Below are positions 23,824 to 36,489 of a DNA stretch of 64,000 nt, piece by piece. This DNA is from Cyathus striatus (Eukaryota > Basidiomycota > Agaricomycetes > Agaricales > Nidulariaceae). Where the stretch lies: the NCBI GenBank assembly GCA_025738555.1, contig JAOVFP010000011.1, positions 1,116,001 to 1,180,000 on the forward strand, in the 5' to 3' direction. How positions within the stretch are numbered: position 1 is the first letter of the stretch; every line of letters begins with the position of its first letter. The translations under genes were made by a program, and so were the position numbers. The notes beneath the pieces are model-generated. The model ran no database searches. It was given only the letters and a program-made list of their open reading frames with translations, and was not told the origin of the DNA.

Positions 23824-24691
23824 CACAGTGTGGATTTTTGGCCCACACTGTGTAGTTGGAGAAATCCACACATTGTTAAGTTAGACCCACACTATGTTAA
23901 GTATAAATAATAATAATAATATTGGGCTGTCACACAAATCTCAGTTAAGGGTGGCATTTTTGTCATCCTACTGGCCTTGTGTCTGTTCTTACTATGTTAT
24001 ATACTGACAATGAAAATTGAGCCATGCTCTCTGGCCTTCTCACACCTTGCATATGATCATATGATTATGGATTCTGTGGCTGGAGATTCAAGTGAGCTAC
24101 AAAGGAAGGAGCTTGTTTATATTCAATTATATGTATGCTAGTTGGCCATATTTGGCAATGGCACAAGTGTAGCAATGATTAAGTAGATTAGGAAATATAT
24201 AATCCTGCTCTGGCATTATTTCACTATGAACATACTGAGAAGTGTGCCTTTCAAGTCCATTTACATAGCCACTTACACAACTTTCAAAATACAGATTAGC
24301 TAGGCAATGTTTAGAGGTAAATAATATTCTCATACAGAGAATACACACCACTTTCCCTGTATGGAGAAGTCATGTCTATGTGAAAAAGCTCTGTGTACTA
24401 TTGGCAATCTTGAAGTCAATTCTCTTGCCTTCATTGTGCTTCAGTGCTTGTAGAACTACAAGCCTTTTATAGTACTTATCAATTATATTCCAATTGATTT
24501 CGTCGAGTTCTTTTGATGGTAAGCCTTACAGAAAGGTGGATACTTATGTGCAGGATATAGATTCTTATTTTATATTAATTACTTATTATCTTAATAATTC
24601 AAATTCTTTCTTAAATGCTCTTCAGCTTGATCTTATCACACAGTGTGATAACCTTATTTCCATACCGTGTGGCCTGGACTTCCACACTGTG
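23824..24691. mobile_element. candidate Tc1/mariner-like MITE
   Basis: The ends are CACAGTGTGGATTTTTGGCC and, reversed, CACAGTGTGGAAGTCCAGGC, flanked by TA on both sides (23822-23823, 24692-24693). TA duplications are the mark of Tc1/mariner elements. The interior encodes nothing recognisable; the minus-strand frame at 24127-24351 has no motif. Confidence 0.6.
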
Positions 24692-25314
24692 TAATGTGTT
24701 ACTTCTCATATCTCCCCTTGTGTAACTATTGGTTATACTGATATTGTCAATACACATTATTAAGTTGTATCTGCTTACTCTATATGACTACATGATAGTT
24801 TGATTTATTGATACAGAAAGGTAATGAAAACTATCTTCACTCTTATTGATATTGTGTCACAATCAGTTTCACTTCTACATTGCCATATGTGTTCACATCT
24901 CTGACATATATTATTTGTACTTATACTTAGACATCATGACTTCATCTTTGAGACAAGCATATGACTACTGGCAGGATTAGCCAGGTAACTACTCAGACAG
25001 CATCAGGAAGTGGTCCATGCACATGCTATTGCTGAGTATTCCCCACATACCATAGTTTTCAAATTTAGATATGTTGTTCATGTCAAAGACCAAATACATT
25101 ACTGAGCTGTGAAAATTGTGACAAATGTAACATACAGTCATCCACTGCTGATTGTTACAATACATTAAAAAATTACTTACCACATTATGATATGCCATTC
25201 TTATGCAAACAAAGTATTCTATATTGTACTTAGATATGTCATTTATGTATTACAAGCATTTTACAAAGAGAGATTAAGATGTTCATTTGTTATATGAAAT
25301 TTCCCAGACCCTGT

Positions 25315-25840
25315 CCTATTTTGACATTATTGGAAGATGTTACATGGCAGTGTCCTGGCTAGGTCACGCCACATGTGAGATTCCCCTAATTCCGATGTAT
25401 CACTATCTCCATTGCCAATATCATTCCACTTGATGGCTAAGTGTCATAGGACACAATTTAATCAGTTTTCTTGTTTTGAAAGTCACTGCAGATTTTGCAG
25501 AGACTACAATGTGGCACCCTTTTGGCATCTTTGACTCGAATTGGTAAGCAATCAGAGCATGTGACATGAGATCATCCTTCTTGTGGTGAAAGATAATCTC
25601 TTTCTCTTGTTCAGATCTGGCATATTCAGTCATGGTAGATTAATAGTCACAACTGTAGGTGTGCAGAGAAGATATAAAGTAAAGTACAAGACCAAAAATG
25701 CGACCTGTATACCATTTATAAAGGTCTGATCCATTGCAATGCCCTTTTCATGTGCTTTGGGTTTGCATTGCTGAGGCATTTTAGCAGGATCAGCTTCATG
25801 AAATGCGAAGCTGGCTATATTTAACTTATGTACACACATT
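25315..25840 (-). pseudogene. unrecognised minus-strand coding remnant
   Basis: Two frames in the same direction could be exons of one gene: 25630-25839 (contains MPQQCKPKAHEKGIAMDQTF) and 25421-25633 (MTEYARSEQEKEIIFHHKKD ... MPKGCHIVVSAKSAV). A plausible intron (GTCGCA...CTACAG, about 52 nt) lies between them, but the joined frame meets a TGA at once. Amino-acid use looks like real protein. I do not recognise the family. Confidence 0.35.
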
Positions 25841-26558
25841 ATGAGTAAAACAAGTCCATAATGTACTTACAATGTGAACTTTGCATGTCTACATAGCCTC
25901 AACAAAATTTCACCCACCTTTGTGATCTTGAAATTTGTGAAATTGTTTTATGTACCATACATTAACACAATAATATTTCTCTCAAATTAATACATGCATA
26001 TACAGAACACTACTATGAGATGAAGTTGCAAAAAGAATTAAGTGTTTAGCTAGCATGGTTGAGGTGGGAAGTCAATTTAATGCCCTGTTTGTAACAGGTT
26101 GTGATAATGTAACAACTAGGAGTGGATGACTGTATGGAAAGAGCATGATGAGTAACATATATAGAACATGTAATGTGAATCAAAAGAGTAACACCCATCA
26201 AATCAGCACCCATATTCTCCAGAACATAAATCTTCTCATGTATCATTGGACTTCAGCCTGGTTTGTTTACTGTAAATGTCATATGTAGAGGATGAAATCT
26301 TGAATTCCAATGGAGGGACCATGAGATTCCAGTCAGAATAACAAGTAGATTGACATTACTATTGGGTACAACTGTGTGTTATTATTGGAGAGAAAAATAC
26401 AAGATAGAAGGTGAAAGGAAATTGGAAGTGGAAGAGGATGACAGGATATGATCAGCATAATGGACTTTGAGTATTGTGTAGATCAGTGTACTTACCAGGA
26501 ACTAATGGTCATAATCATCACACAAATTCAGTCACCAGTCACAAAGTGTCACTCAAAG

Positions 26559-28051
26559 GCATTAGTCAATCAGATGGTTAGAAAGTGAGATCCCAAATAT
26601 GATCCACAAATTACCTTATAGGAGAATCCAAACCACTCTATAACCCAACCACCTTAAAAGGTAGTTGAATTGAATAGTTGTTATCTACAATTATTGCAAT
26701 AACAGACATTGTCCTAAGGCGTGACAAACGTGCTAAAGCGTGACAAGTGTGAATGCATAGTGTGGGAGAATTGTGACAGACATGATGTGCATGAAAATTG
26801 TGACAAATGTGTGACGAACGTGATGCGCGGGAATATGCGTGACAGACGTGAAGGGCGGGAAGAATGTGACAAATGTGATGCGTGGGAATATGTGTGACGA
26901 ACGTGACGCGAAGGAAATATGTGACACGGATGTGACATGCAGGAAGTATGTGACAAATGCGAAGCACAGGAATATATGTGACGGATGTGACACACAGGAA
27001 ATATATGACAAATGCGAAGCGCGGGAATATGTGTGACGAGCGTGACGTGCGTGAAGTATGTGACAAATATGAAGCGCGGGAATATGTGTGACGAACGTGA
27101 CGCGCGTGAAGTACGTGACAGATGTGATGCGCAGGAAAAACACGAGGCGCGGGAATATATGTGACCAGCATGACGCGCGTGAAGTATGTGACAAATATGA
27201 TGTGCGGGAAAATATGAGGTGCGGGAATATGTGTGACCAACGTGACACGCGGGAAGTATGTGACAAATGCGAAGCGTGGGAAATATGCGAAGCGCAGATC
27301 AACTAGTAATCAGTAATAGCAATACATAAATGAGTGCCAATGATCACCTCCTAATATTCATTAAATGATCACTTTTGAGTGCCCTCATTCTATACTAATA
27401 CTATCCCCTAGTAATAAACCACAATACATAAATGAGTGCCAATGATCACCTCCTAATGCTCTCAAAAAGATCACTTTTGAGTGCCTCCATACTATACTAA
27501 TATAATTCCCTAGTAATCAACAACAATACATAAATGAGTGCCAATGATCACCTCCTAATATTCTTAAAATGATCACTTTGAGTGTCCCCATACTATACTA
27601 ATATAATCCCCTAGTAGTCAATACCAATACATAAATGAGTGCCAATGATCACCTTCTAATATTCTTCAAATGATCACTTTTGAGTGCCTCCATACTATAC
27701 TAATATAGTTCCCTAGTAATCAACAACAATACATAAATGAGTGCCAATGATCACCTTCTAATATTCTTAAAATGATCACTTTTGAGTGCCTCCATACTAT
27801 ACTAATATAGTTCTCTAGTAATCAACAACAATACATAAATGAGTGCCAATAATCACTTTTGAGTGTCCTCATACTATACTAATATAATCCCCTAGTTGTC
27901 AATACCAATACATAAATGAGTGCCAATGATCACCACTCCATTACATTTACTGAATATGCCTTATAAAAATGGCACTCATTTTTTTGGTGGAGAATCAGGA
28001 TCACTAGCACTCATTTTTCCTGAGCAATTTGCAATCAAATTGGCTGACACC
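26559..28051 (+). mobile_element. element F: two-array element with imperfect 8-bp duplication
   Basis: The left end is GCATTAGTCAATCAGATGG and the right end, reversed, GGTGTCAGCCAATTTGATTG. The flanks are ACTCAAAG (26551-26558) and ACTCATAG (28052-28059), 7 of 8 identical. Inside are a TGTGACA satellite (26710-27300, CpG-rich units such as GAACGTGACGCGCGTGAAGT) and a tandem repeat with period of about 101 bp (27310-27940). Its left 120 bp also occur reversed at 33115-33235. All open frames at 26638-27306 come from the satellite. Confidence 0.65.
27310..27940 (+). repeat. tandem repeat, about 101 bp x 6
   Basis: The unit begins near AATACATAAATGAGTGCC and contains AATGATCACCTCCTAAT and CCATACTATACTAATAT. 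Copies start near 27330, 27428, 27528, 27629, 27730, 27831 and 27908; the last but one is shortened. Units are contiguous and have no spacers. Confidence 0.9.
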
Positions 28052-28059
28052 ACTCATAG

Positions 28060-29290
28060 CTCAGGGTTTATACTGAATTTGGTACATTGCAGGCCAACTG
28101 GGTGCTCATAATAAATATGTTTATTTACTGTACCATTATGAATAGATGTGGCTATAATAGAAATTTAGATGATTGAAACTCATACTGAAAACTAGTTTAG
28201 TTGGAAACACTATTTTATACCACACACCTCACATAGAATATACAGATGACTCTATAATTTGTGAATTGGGCAGTTCTATCATATAAATTCAATGTTATGC
28301 TATGGGCAGTGCATTACATAGCAATTACTGTAGAGTAAGAATATGGAAAGCCAGACAACCACACTTGACTATGTCAAAGTATTTGAGCTCCAACCTTCAG
28401 CTCAGCAGCTTGCCACTAATATTCAGTTCAACTTCTTGGTTCTTTGTTCACATACTGAATATTAAATCCTAACCATTAATTCAAAGATCCACATCATAGA
28501 TACATAATCTGATCTGTAGACTAAAGTTCCAAAAATAAAATCTCACATACTTTTCTCTGTATATAAAATTGAGGTGTTCATGCTTAAGTTTGAATTTTAC
28601 ACTTATTTTTCTTGCATTTGCTATGCTAAATGGAAGCTCCTGATTTTTCATGCACAGAGTTAGGTTTTCATGCTCAGGGTTATGGTTTTAATGCTCAATA
28701 TTTCTGAGTGTGAAAAGTGAGCATGAAAGTACAGCATGAAAACACTGATCATTTACACAGGCCTAGAAATGCACAGGGCATGTTTATAGTTACATTTAGT
28801 ATAGTTTGACTGTTAGCATGAATGTTTGAGCATGAACATAGGTAGACATGACAGTGCTTAAGTTACATGTACTATGCATGACTCAGCAAGGTGCAGCAAA
28901 AGGACATGGAACTCAATTTATGAGGCATATATACTTGTGCATAATTGAGTGATAGGTATGAGCTCACACCCATATTCAAGTAAATCACATGTGTGAGCTG
29001 TGTGAATATAAATTATACATTTGCACTCAGTGTAAAGTAATATGTGTGAACTAGAAAAAAAATTCCCATGATGCTCACAGTTATACTTAATTAAAATAAA
29101 TTTGAGCATGAACATGATTTTTTTCATATTCAAGTTCATGCTTAAATTAAAGGATATGAATGCTGTGCATGAGCATGAGCACTGAGTGTGAATGTGAATA
29201 AAATATTGACACAAGTTGCTGATAAACCATACTATGACACTCTGTTTGATTAAAAATCACTGTACTGTAGCATTTGACTTTTGGGCTTTT
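28060..29290. other. AT-rich repeats with GAGCATGA words, no gene
   Basis: 28560-29210 carries many GAGCATGAA / TTCATGCTCA words shared with 8690-9350 and 36250-36960. The minus-strand frame 28918-29214 is derived from these. 28060-28560 shows nothing assignable. Confidence 0.5.
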
Positions 29291-29302
29291 TTAAGCCAAT
29301 CT

Positions 29303-30033
29303 ATGGCACATATACTGGGTAATGTTTGACCATTTTTTGACCTGATTCTATCACATGTTTTCCTGAAGTGATAAAAAAAAGATACATGTTATATTTTACA
29401 TACTGAAAAGTGTTACATGTTGTAAATTCAAAAATATTACATGTTTTTTTTAATCCTTACAATAGTTGTACATGCTGAATTTTGAGAATAATGCATGTTT
29501 TGATTTATGCATCAAAAATGTCTATTATCAACTTATTGTCAACTTCAACTGTGTCTGTGCAACACACTGCTGCTCTCCCATCACTTGTACCACTGTTATC
29601 TATTGTGCAAAGTGAAGCTTCCTGGTCAGATGAATCTTGATTGCCCTAGCTGAAGCAATGGCAGAGCATCATCAGGCTCTCAGGTCAAAGATTTCCAGGA
29701 GACTGGTGAAAGGGTTATTGTGTGAGGGGGGGTGAGTAAATATTTACCTAATGTGATATACAGCATGCATCTATTATTAATGTCAAGAAAAACATGTAAC
29801 ACCATTAGAAACATGTATCTATTGTTAGTTTTCAACATGTACCACTTCTGAAAATATGTACCAACTGACAATTATAAACATGTAATGTTTATACTCTGAA
29901 AACATGTATCAAATTTGTTCAATAAGTGTCAAAAGGTGTAACAAATTCATGGACTTTACCCAAACATGTATCAGTTTCACCCAAAATCACCAAACATGTA
30001 TTGCTTTTTAATGTTACCCAGTATATGTGCCAT
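29303..30033. mobile_element. fold-back hAT-like MITE with AACATGTA words
   Basis: The 20-bp ends ATGGCACATATACTGGGTAA and TTACCCAGTATATGTGCCAT are perfect inverted repeats. The flanks are GCCAATCT (29295-29302) and ACCAATCT (30034-30041), 7 of 8 identical. The left half carries TACATGTT words and the right half AACATGTA words, so the whole element folds back. No coding capacity. Confidence 0.8.
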
Positions 30034-30041
30034 ACCAATCT

Positions 30042-30540
30042 TTATATTTTCGATATTAATATATATTTTATAATATACATAGACTGTTATGACAATAATG
30101 CACTGGTAGGAAGTATCATTTACATGTTGTTTTGCATGTGAAGGTCATTTTCCCACACATACTCTGCATGTGGAGACTCTCCAATAATACACTTGCTAGG
30201 CAGTAAGATAAATGCATAGATATTATATAAAAGTGAGTTAATACACTTCTATGGTGTATATAAAGACTTCACATTGCAAATTTTCAATGCATTCCACCTT
30301 CATTAGGTCAATCAACCCAGAGAAGTAATAGAATGTTAAAAAAATCTGATATTATACTTACTAAACAATAGTGTTTAACCCGCTTTTTATGATATTCATG
30401 ATGTATCTGTTTATAGTACAGGCCTAGCAAATATTGTTGAAGTCTCCACACATTAAGAAAGCATGGGAAACAACTTTTATACCTGAAACAACATGAAAAC
30501 AGAGACTTTGAGAGCAGTTTAAAGGGTCAAATATCATTAC
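30042..30540. other. no recognised feature
   Basis: AT-rich unique-looking sequence between two elements; no open frame worth reporting. Confidence 0.4.
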
Positions 30541-30547
30541 AAGTGTC

Positions 30548-31921
30548 GAGGTCATTACACTGACCCACAGTCTCAGTAGAATCCAGTGAGATTCTCATGA
30601 GATTCTCTGATACTCCAGTGAGAATCCAGTGGTATTTCTGAGAGTGTGGAGAGAGATTAGTGAGACTTTGGTGAGACTACACTGAGAAAATGAACAATTT
30701 CATCTCACTAAAATCTCAGCAAATTCTCATTTGGGTGAGAATCTCTTAGAGTCCAGTGATACTATAATGAGATGAATCTCAGAGAGTCCAATGAGAATTT
30801 AGTGAGAATAAGTCACTGGACTCTCAGTACAGTCTCTAACATTTAACTCTGTTGTTACAAATTCCCACACAATATTTCATAAGATCTCTCTGCACCAAGC
30901 TGTACCTAGACTTTATTGTCACAGTGATAACATGTTTCCCACAGTCATTACACTTGTCACACATGTGTGAAAGTGTGACATCTTGGAAAAAGTGCAACAT
31001 GTGTGATATGTGTGACATATCATAGACATCACACTTGTCACACTTTTCCAATATTGTCCAATATGTCACATGTCACACTTTTTCAACATTTTTCAACATG
31101 TTGGAAAATGTTAGAAGAGGTGTGGTGCCTAAGCTGTACCTAGACTCTATTGTCACATATGTGTGAAAGTGTGACATGTTGGAAAATGTTGGAAAAAGCG
31201 TGACATATTGGAAAATGTTGGGGAAGAAGTGTGACATGTGTGACAAGCGTGGGAAAAATCGTGACATGTTTGGAAAAGTATCACATATCATAACTATCAC
31301 ACTTGCCACACTTCTCCAAACATGTCACACTTTTCCCACGCTTGTCACATATGTCACACTATCACACATGTGTGACAAGTTTGATGACTGTAGGAAGTGT
31401 GAAAGTGTGACATGTCAGAAAATGTTGGAAAAAGTGTGACATGTTGGAAAAGCGTGACATGTATGACATATCATAGCCATTACACTTGTCACACTTTTGG
31501 TGTACTGTTACATTGTGACAAGATGTGTCACATTTTTTCCAATATTTTCCAATATGTCACACATGTCACACTATGCTTTACTTCAACATGTCACACATAT
31601 CACACTTTTGATAATATGTCATACTTTCACACATGTGTGACAAGTGTGATAACTGTGGGAAACATGTTACAACTGTGATAATAGAGTCTAGGTACAGCTT
31701 AGGCACCTAAGTTCAGTGGAGTTCAAGTAGAGTCCAGGTACCCTACTGATAGTGTAGTGAGACTCTCACTGGATTCTTGATAGTCTAGTGAGAGTTCAGT
31801 GGAGTCTCACTGAACTCTCGATAGTCTGGTGAGAGTTCAGTGAGACTCCACTGAACTCTCGATAGTCTGGTGAGAATCCAGTGAGAGTCCAGTGATAACT
31901 GTGGGAGAGTGCAACATACTG
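30548..31921. mobile_element. element A: non-autonomous hAT-like element with TGTGACATGTTGG arrays
   Basis: The flanks are exactly CAAGTGTC (30540-30547 and 31922-31929). The ends are GAGGTCATTACACTGACCC and, reversed, CAGTATGTTGCACTCTCCC. The subterminal zones are GAGTCCAGTGAG / CTCACTGGACTC words (30580-30830, 31690-31890). The core is the TGTGACA minisatellite in alternating orientation (30950-31660). It is closely related to element B, lying in the opposite orientation. Confidence 0.92.
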
Positions 31922-31929
31922 CAAGTGTC

Positions 31930-33110
31930 CCTAAATTTCATCATAACAATAAAATAGGGTTAAATTGACCTAAAAGCAATGTTATTTCATGGTATGTTTT
32001 GTTTAGCAGTATTACCCATGCTTAATAAGAACCCTTACATCACAGCAACTTAATGTACATGTAAATGTTGGCTTGCCATCTGTGTCTCTGGATATAAATA
32101 AATTATATATATGATGAGAATGAGAGAATAACACTGAAGAGAGTCTAAAGGTGGATGGATGCATTGTAATATTTCTGTGCAGCACTTCAACTGAACATGG
32201 GAAAGGCATGGAAATGAGCAGCAAGAAAATTCCAGGCACACACAAAAGTGAGTGTGAGTTGAGCATGCACACTCAGGGTCAAATTTCCACACTCACCTAT
32301 TGAGTGTGAAATTTCAATCCTGTGTGTGTGAATATCCTATACATGAGTGTGAATAATCCTTATATGAGCATGAACCAACTTGAAGAACACCAGGGGGTTT
32401 TATATATATTTCATTGTTATTGTCCACTTTATGAGTGTATAATGATTTAAAAGGCATACCAATGATCCAGAGTGTTTAGATATGACTTAGATTGTATAAA
32501 AATGATTCAGAGAGTGTACAAATGATCTACAGGTTGTAAAAATGACTCAGAGAGTGTAGCAGCAATTCAGACTAACAGTTATAAAGCTATAGAGCTAGAG
32601 AATGGAGTATATTGAATAGTAGAAACAGGGGAACTTTATAATGAAGCAGGGGGCTCAGAAAAATACAGGAAGCTTTAAAATGAAGCAGGAAATTTCAGAA
32701 CAAGGCAGGGGGATTCACAGTGAAGCAGAGACCCTGGGAAATTCAAAATGGGGCATCACAGCGAAGTAGGGAGCTTCAGAATGAGAAAGGGAGCTTAACA
32801 ATGAAGCAGGGAAATTCACAACAAAGTAGGGAGCAATACAGAATAGAATACTACCTATCACACTCATTCATATTTGCATAGTATAACTGTGTGTTAGCAT
32901 TATATTTACACTCATACTCAATGTCCTTTAACTTGAGTATGAGTGTGATTGGTATTCCTATTTACACTCACAAATGACACTCATTCATATTTGCATAGTA
33001 CAACTATGTGTCAGTATTATACTTACACTCACACTCAATGTTCTTTAACTTGAGCATGATCATGATAGGTATTCTATCATATCTGTAATACTTATTTACA
33101 CTTGCACTCA
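31930..33110. other. old repeats, no gene
   Basis: 32230-32380 holds CACACTCA words. 32620-32840 is an irregular minisatellite (GAAGCAGGGAGCTTCAGAATG). 32870-33110 is a two-copy repeat of about 125 bp containing TGAGTATGAGTGTGATTGG. No convincing coding sequence. Confidence 0.5.
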
Positions 33111-33114
33111 ACAT

Positions 33115-33235
33115 TCCCACTACCTTTTAAGGTAGTTGGGTTATAGGGTGGTTTCGATTTCCCTATAAGGAAATTTCAGAAATCGGGATCAGGATCTCAC
33201 TTTCAGGTGATTTGATTGGCTGACACCCTAAAACC
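33115..33235 (-). repeat. terminal fragment related to element F
   Basis: It starts with the palindrome CTACCTTTTAAGGTAG and ends GATTGGCTGACACC. It matches 26540-26675 in reverse orientation, so it is one end of an element F relative. Confidence 0.7.
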
Positions 33236-33805
33236 CTTTGCCCTATGATGCTGTGACCAGTGTGACATGCCCATTTGTATTACACATTTGAGTTACCTTG
33301 TCTGTGTGACACACCAATTACTATTTAATAAATTCTGTTTCTTTCCTACTCTTTTGTATTATCTTCCTGTATTGTTCTTCATCAGTACCCCCACCCCTAC
33401 ATATTTATTGGCTATTTGCTACTCCTTATGAGCATCTGAGTATTCCATTTGTTATGTACAAATCTTTTTTTGCCACTTGATTTTTCTGATGTTATTTCTT
33501 TGCAGGGCTTCAACTGTTCAATGTTTGGAAGAATTCATAGCATTGTGCACTTGGAATTGCTCTTTGGACTCTCTTTCAAGTACTAAACAATTACAAGTAG
33601 GTTACTGTATTCTAATCATATCTATATTACTAAAATATCTCCACAACACAAGTTGTTGTTTAGAATTGTAAACCATCTGCCCTATTTGTCCACATCTATC
33701 AATCATTTGAATTATATATTGAATAATCATGGCATTGTCACTGACCAAACTATATCATTTGTTGATCTTTTGAATTATATATTTCTGGGAGAGTACTTGT
33801 CTTAC
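33236..33805. other. no recognised feature
   Basis: The plus-strand frames 33477-33671 and 33653-33934 have no motif I recognise. Confidence 0.35.
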
Positions 33806-33813
33806 CTATACTG

Positions 33814-35013
33814 CAGTATATTGCACTCTCCCACATTCTCACTGGACTCTCACTACAGTCTCAATAGTCTCAGTAGAATTCATATAGTAATAGAAATAAA
33901 TATCTTGAGTGATAAGTGTGACACCATATGCTGAGTGTAATGCTGTGTGCTAAGTGTGACACTATGCTAATTCCACTGGACTCAAGCAACTGGACTCTAC
34001 CTAGACTCTATTGTCACAGTTGTAATGTGTTTCCCACAGTCATCATACTTGTCACACATGTGTGAAAGTGTGACATATTGGAAAACATGGGAAAAGTGTG
34101 ACATGTTAGAAAATGTTAGAAAAGCGTGACAAGTATGACAAGCATGGGAAAAAGTGTGACGTGTTTGGAAAGTGTCACATATCAAACAGCGTGACATGTT
34201 GAAAAAATGCGTGACAAGCGTGGGAATGTGTGACAAGTGTGGGAAAATTTTGACATGTTGAAAAAGTGTGGCAAGTGTAATAGCTATAACATGTCACACA
34301 TGTCACACTTTTCCCACACATGTCACGCTTATTCTAATATTTTCCAACATGTCACGCTTTTTCCAACATTTTCCGATGTGTCACACTTTTTCACACATTT
34401 TCCAACATGTCACACTTTCACACATATGTGACAAGTATTATGACTGTGGGAAACACATTACAACTGTGACAATAGAATCTAGGTACAGCTTAGGCTTGCT
34501 TGAGTTCAGTAGAGTTCAGGTAGTGTCAGTACACTATGTCACATATATTACACAGTGTCACACTCAGTACTATATGACATGTGTGATACACGAGAAAAAT
34601 GTGACATACATAATATATGGGAAAAGTGTGACTATCTATAAATCCAATAGTGCTAATTTTATCACTGCAAGAAAAGTGTAACATATGTGACACATGAGAA
34701 AAATGTGACATATGTGACATATGGGAAAGGTGTGACTATGTATGACATATATGATCACATATGAATCCAATAGTGCTAATAATAGTTCAATACTCAGTGG
34801 GTTTTCTCAGTAGATTCCCATTGTACTCTCTGAGAGTCTCACCAATGGGAAATCTCACTGAACTCTCAGTAAAGTCTCACTAGACTCTCTCCACACTCTC
34901 GATATTCCCACTAAAATTAATGGTAATTCTCACTACAGTCTCGAGACTCTCACTGGACTCTCACTGGACTCCAGTAAGAGTCCAGTGAGACTGTGGGTCA
35001 GTGTAATGATCTC
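33814..35013. mobile_element. element B: non-autonomous hAT-like element with TGTGACATGTTGG arrays
   Basis: The flanks are exactly CTATACTG (33806-33813 and 35014-35021). The ends are CAGTATATTGCACTCTCCC and, reversed, GAGATCATTACACTGACCC, the same pair as element A with ends exchanged. The subterminal zones are CTCACTGGACTC words. The core is a TGTGACA minisatellite with an inversion near 34270. A shorter array of ACATATGTGACA type lies at 34540-34760. Confidence 0.92.
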
Positions 35014-35021
35014 CTATACTG

Positions 35022-35590
35022 TAACTCTTTATTCTCAAACTGTCTAGTCTCAAATTTATTTTGAATACAAAACTATACATTCTGCCAACAAGTATTTATA
35101 ACTGTTTTAGCTTAGCAGTAGATCCAAACAATTCTACAGACTCCATTGTGCTTGTGTGCATTAGCATTAGATCATATTTGCAATTGTTTACATCACATTT
35201 ACACATTATGTCTTACCTATACTATACCTCTTTATTCTCAAACTGTCTGGTCTCAAATTTACTTTGAATATAAAACTATACATTCTGCCAACAAGTGTCT
35301 GTATTAGTTTTAGCTTAGCAGTAGATCCAAACAATTCTACAGGCTACATAATTTGTTTGTACACATCAGCATTAGTTCATATATGCACTTGTTTACATAA
35401 CACTTCCTTTGAATGCACTATGTCTTACCTCTTTATTCTCAAGCTGTCTGGTCTCAAATTCACTTTGAATACAAAATTATACATTCTGCCAACTAGGATT
35501 TGTATATATTTTAGCTTAGCAGTAGATCCAAACAATTCTACAGGCTACATAATATGCTTGTATGCATCAGCATTAGTTCTTACAGTAATC
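35022..35590 (+). repeat. tandem repeat, about 203 bp x 3
   Basis: Three copies start near TCTTTATTCTCAAACTGTCT (35027, 35229, 35433). Their open frames share IKLYILPTS and FSLAVDPNNST, giving plus-strand frames at 35061-35267 and 35264-35605. The AT-rich unit has no recognisable motif. It abuts the right flank of element B. Confidence 0.85.
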
Positions 35591-35909
35591 TCTCACAGGG
35601 CATGAATGTATTCATTAAGGCTAAACTTATTCAGTCTCTTGACAAATCCTCATAGTTCAGGGTACTTTCTTTCAGTAATGTTTAATCTTTTTGATATTAA
35701 ATCAGTATTCTCATTAATTCAGACCTATCAATTTAACATCAATGACTTGCACATCTTTTAGATATTCCTTACTCACTCTTTTTTATTTGTACTCTCATTT
35801 ATCTTCTGTTCAACAACTGTCACACTACATTGCTAATACACTAATAATTGTTGGCACAACACATAATATTTGGTATTGTTAGGTAGTGGGCTCTGCTGCT
35901 TGTCTTTAT

Positions 35910-36480
35910 TCTTTAACTTGAGTGTGAGTGTGATTGGTATTCCTATTCATGCTCACAAATATTAAACTTGTACTTGTTAGATATTCTGAGTTGCACAGCC
36001 TCTGGTTCAGACCTTGGTAGGACATTGGTACTCTTGGTAGGACTTAGGTACCCTTGGTGGGACTTTGGTACCCTTGGTGGGACTTTGGTTGGACTTTGGT
36101 AGACACTTTCAGCATATAAACACTCTGTATCTTAGTAGTTGTTAACAAGTTTCCTCCCCATCTGTGTCTGTGTCTGTGTTTGCATTTGTGTTTGAGTCTT
36201 TGCTCCATCATTATCTTCTATTCTCTCATATCACTCCTTCTATTTTTGTTACTTCTGACAGTACCCAATGTCCTTTAACATGAGCATGAGCATGATTTGT
36301 ATTCCTATTCACACTCACAAATATTACACTTGCACTCAATGTCATTTAACTTGAGCATGAGCATGATTGGTATTCCTATTCACACTCACAAATATTACAC
36401 TTGTACTCAATGTTGTTTAACTTGAGTGTGAGTGTGATTGGTATTCCTATTACTCACTTAGGTATGAGCATGATCAGTAT
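35910..36480 (+). repeat. minisatellites: CCTTGGTGGGACTTTGGTA and a 70-bp GAGCATGAG unit
   Basis: 36010-36110 holds about four units of 22-23 bp (TTGGTAGGACTTAGGTACCC type). 36260-36450 holds three units of about 70 bp (CAATGTCCTTTAAC...GAGCATGATTGG...CACTCACAAATATTACACTTG). The latter also occurs at 32870-33060 and 35910-35970. Confidence 0.8.
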
Positions 36481-36489
36481 TATTATTAG

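Noticed and set aside
26638..27306. Long His/Cys/Ser-rich open frames in both directions
   Set aside because: They are translations of the TGTGACA satellite, present in several frames and both strands, without start context or introns.
27310..27940. Regular repeat that could suggest a CRISPR array
   Set aside because: Units of about 101 bp are contiguous without unique spacers, and the DNA is eukaryotic.
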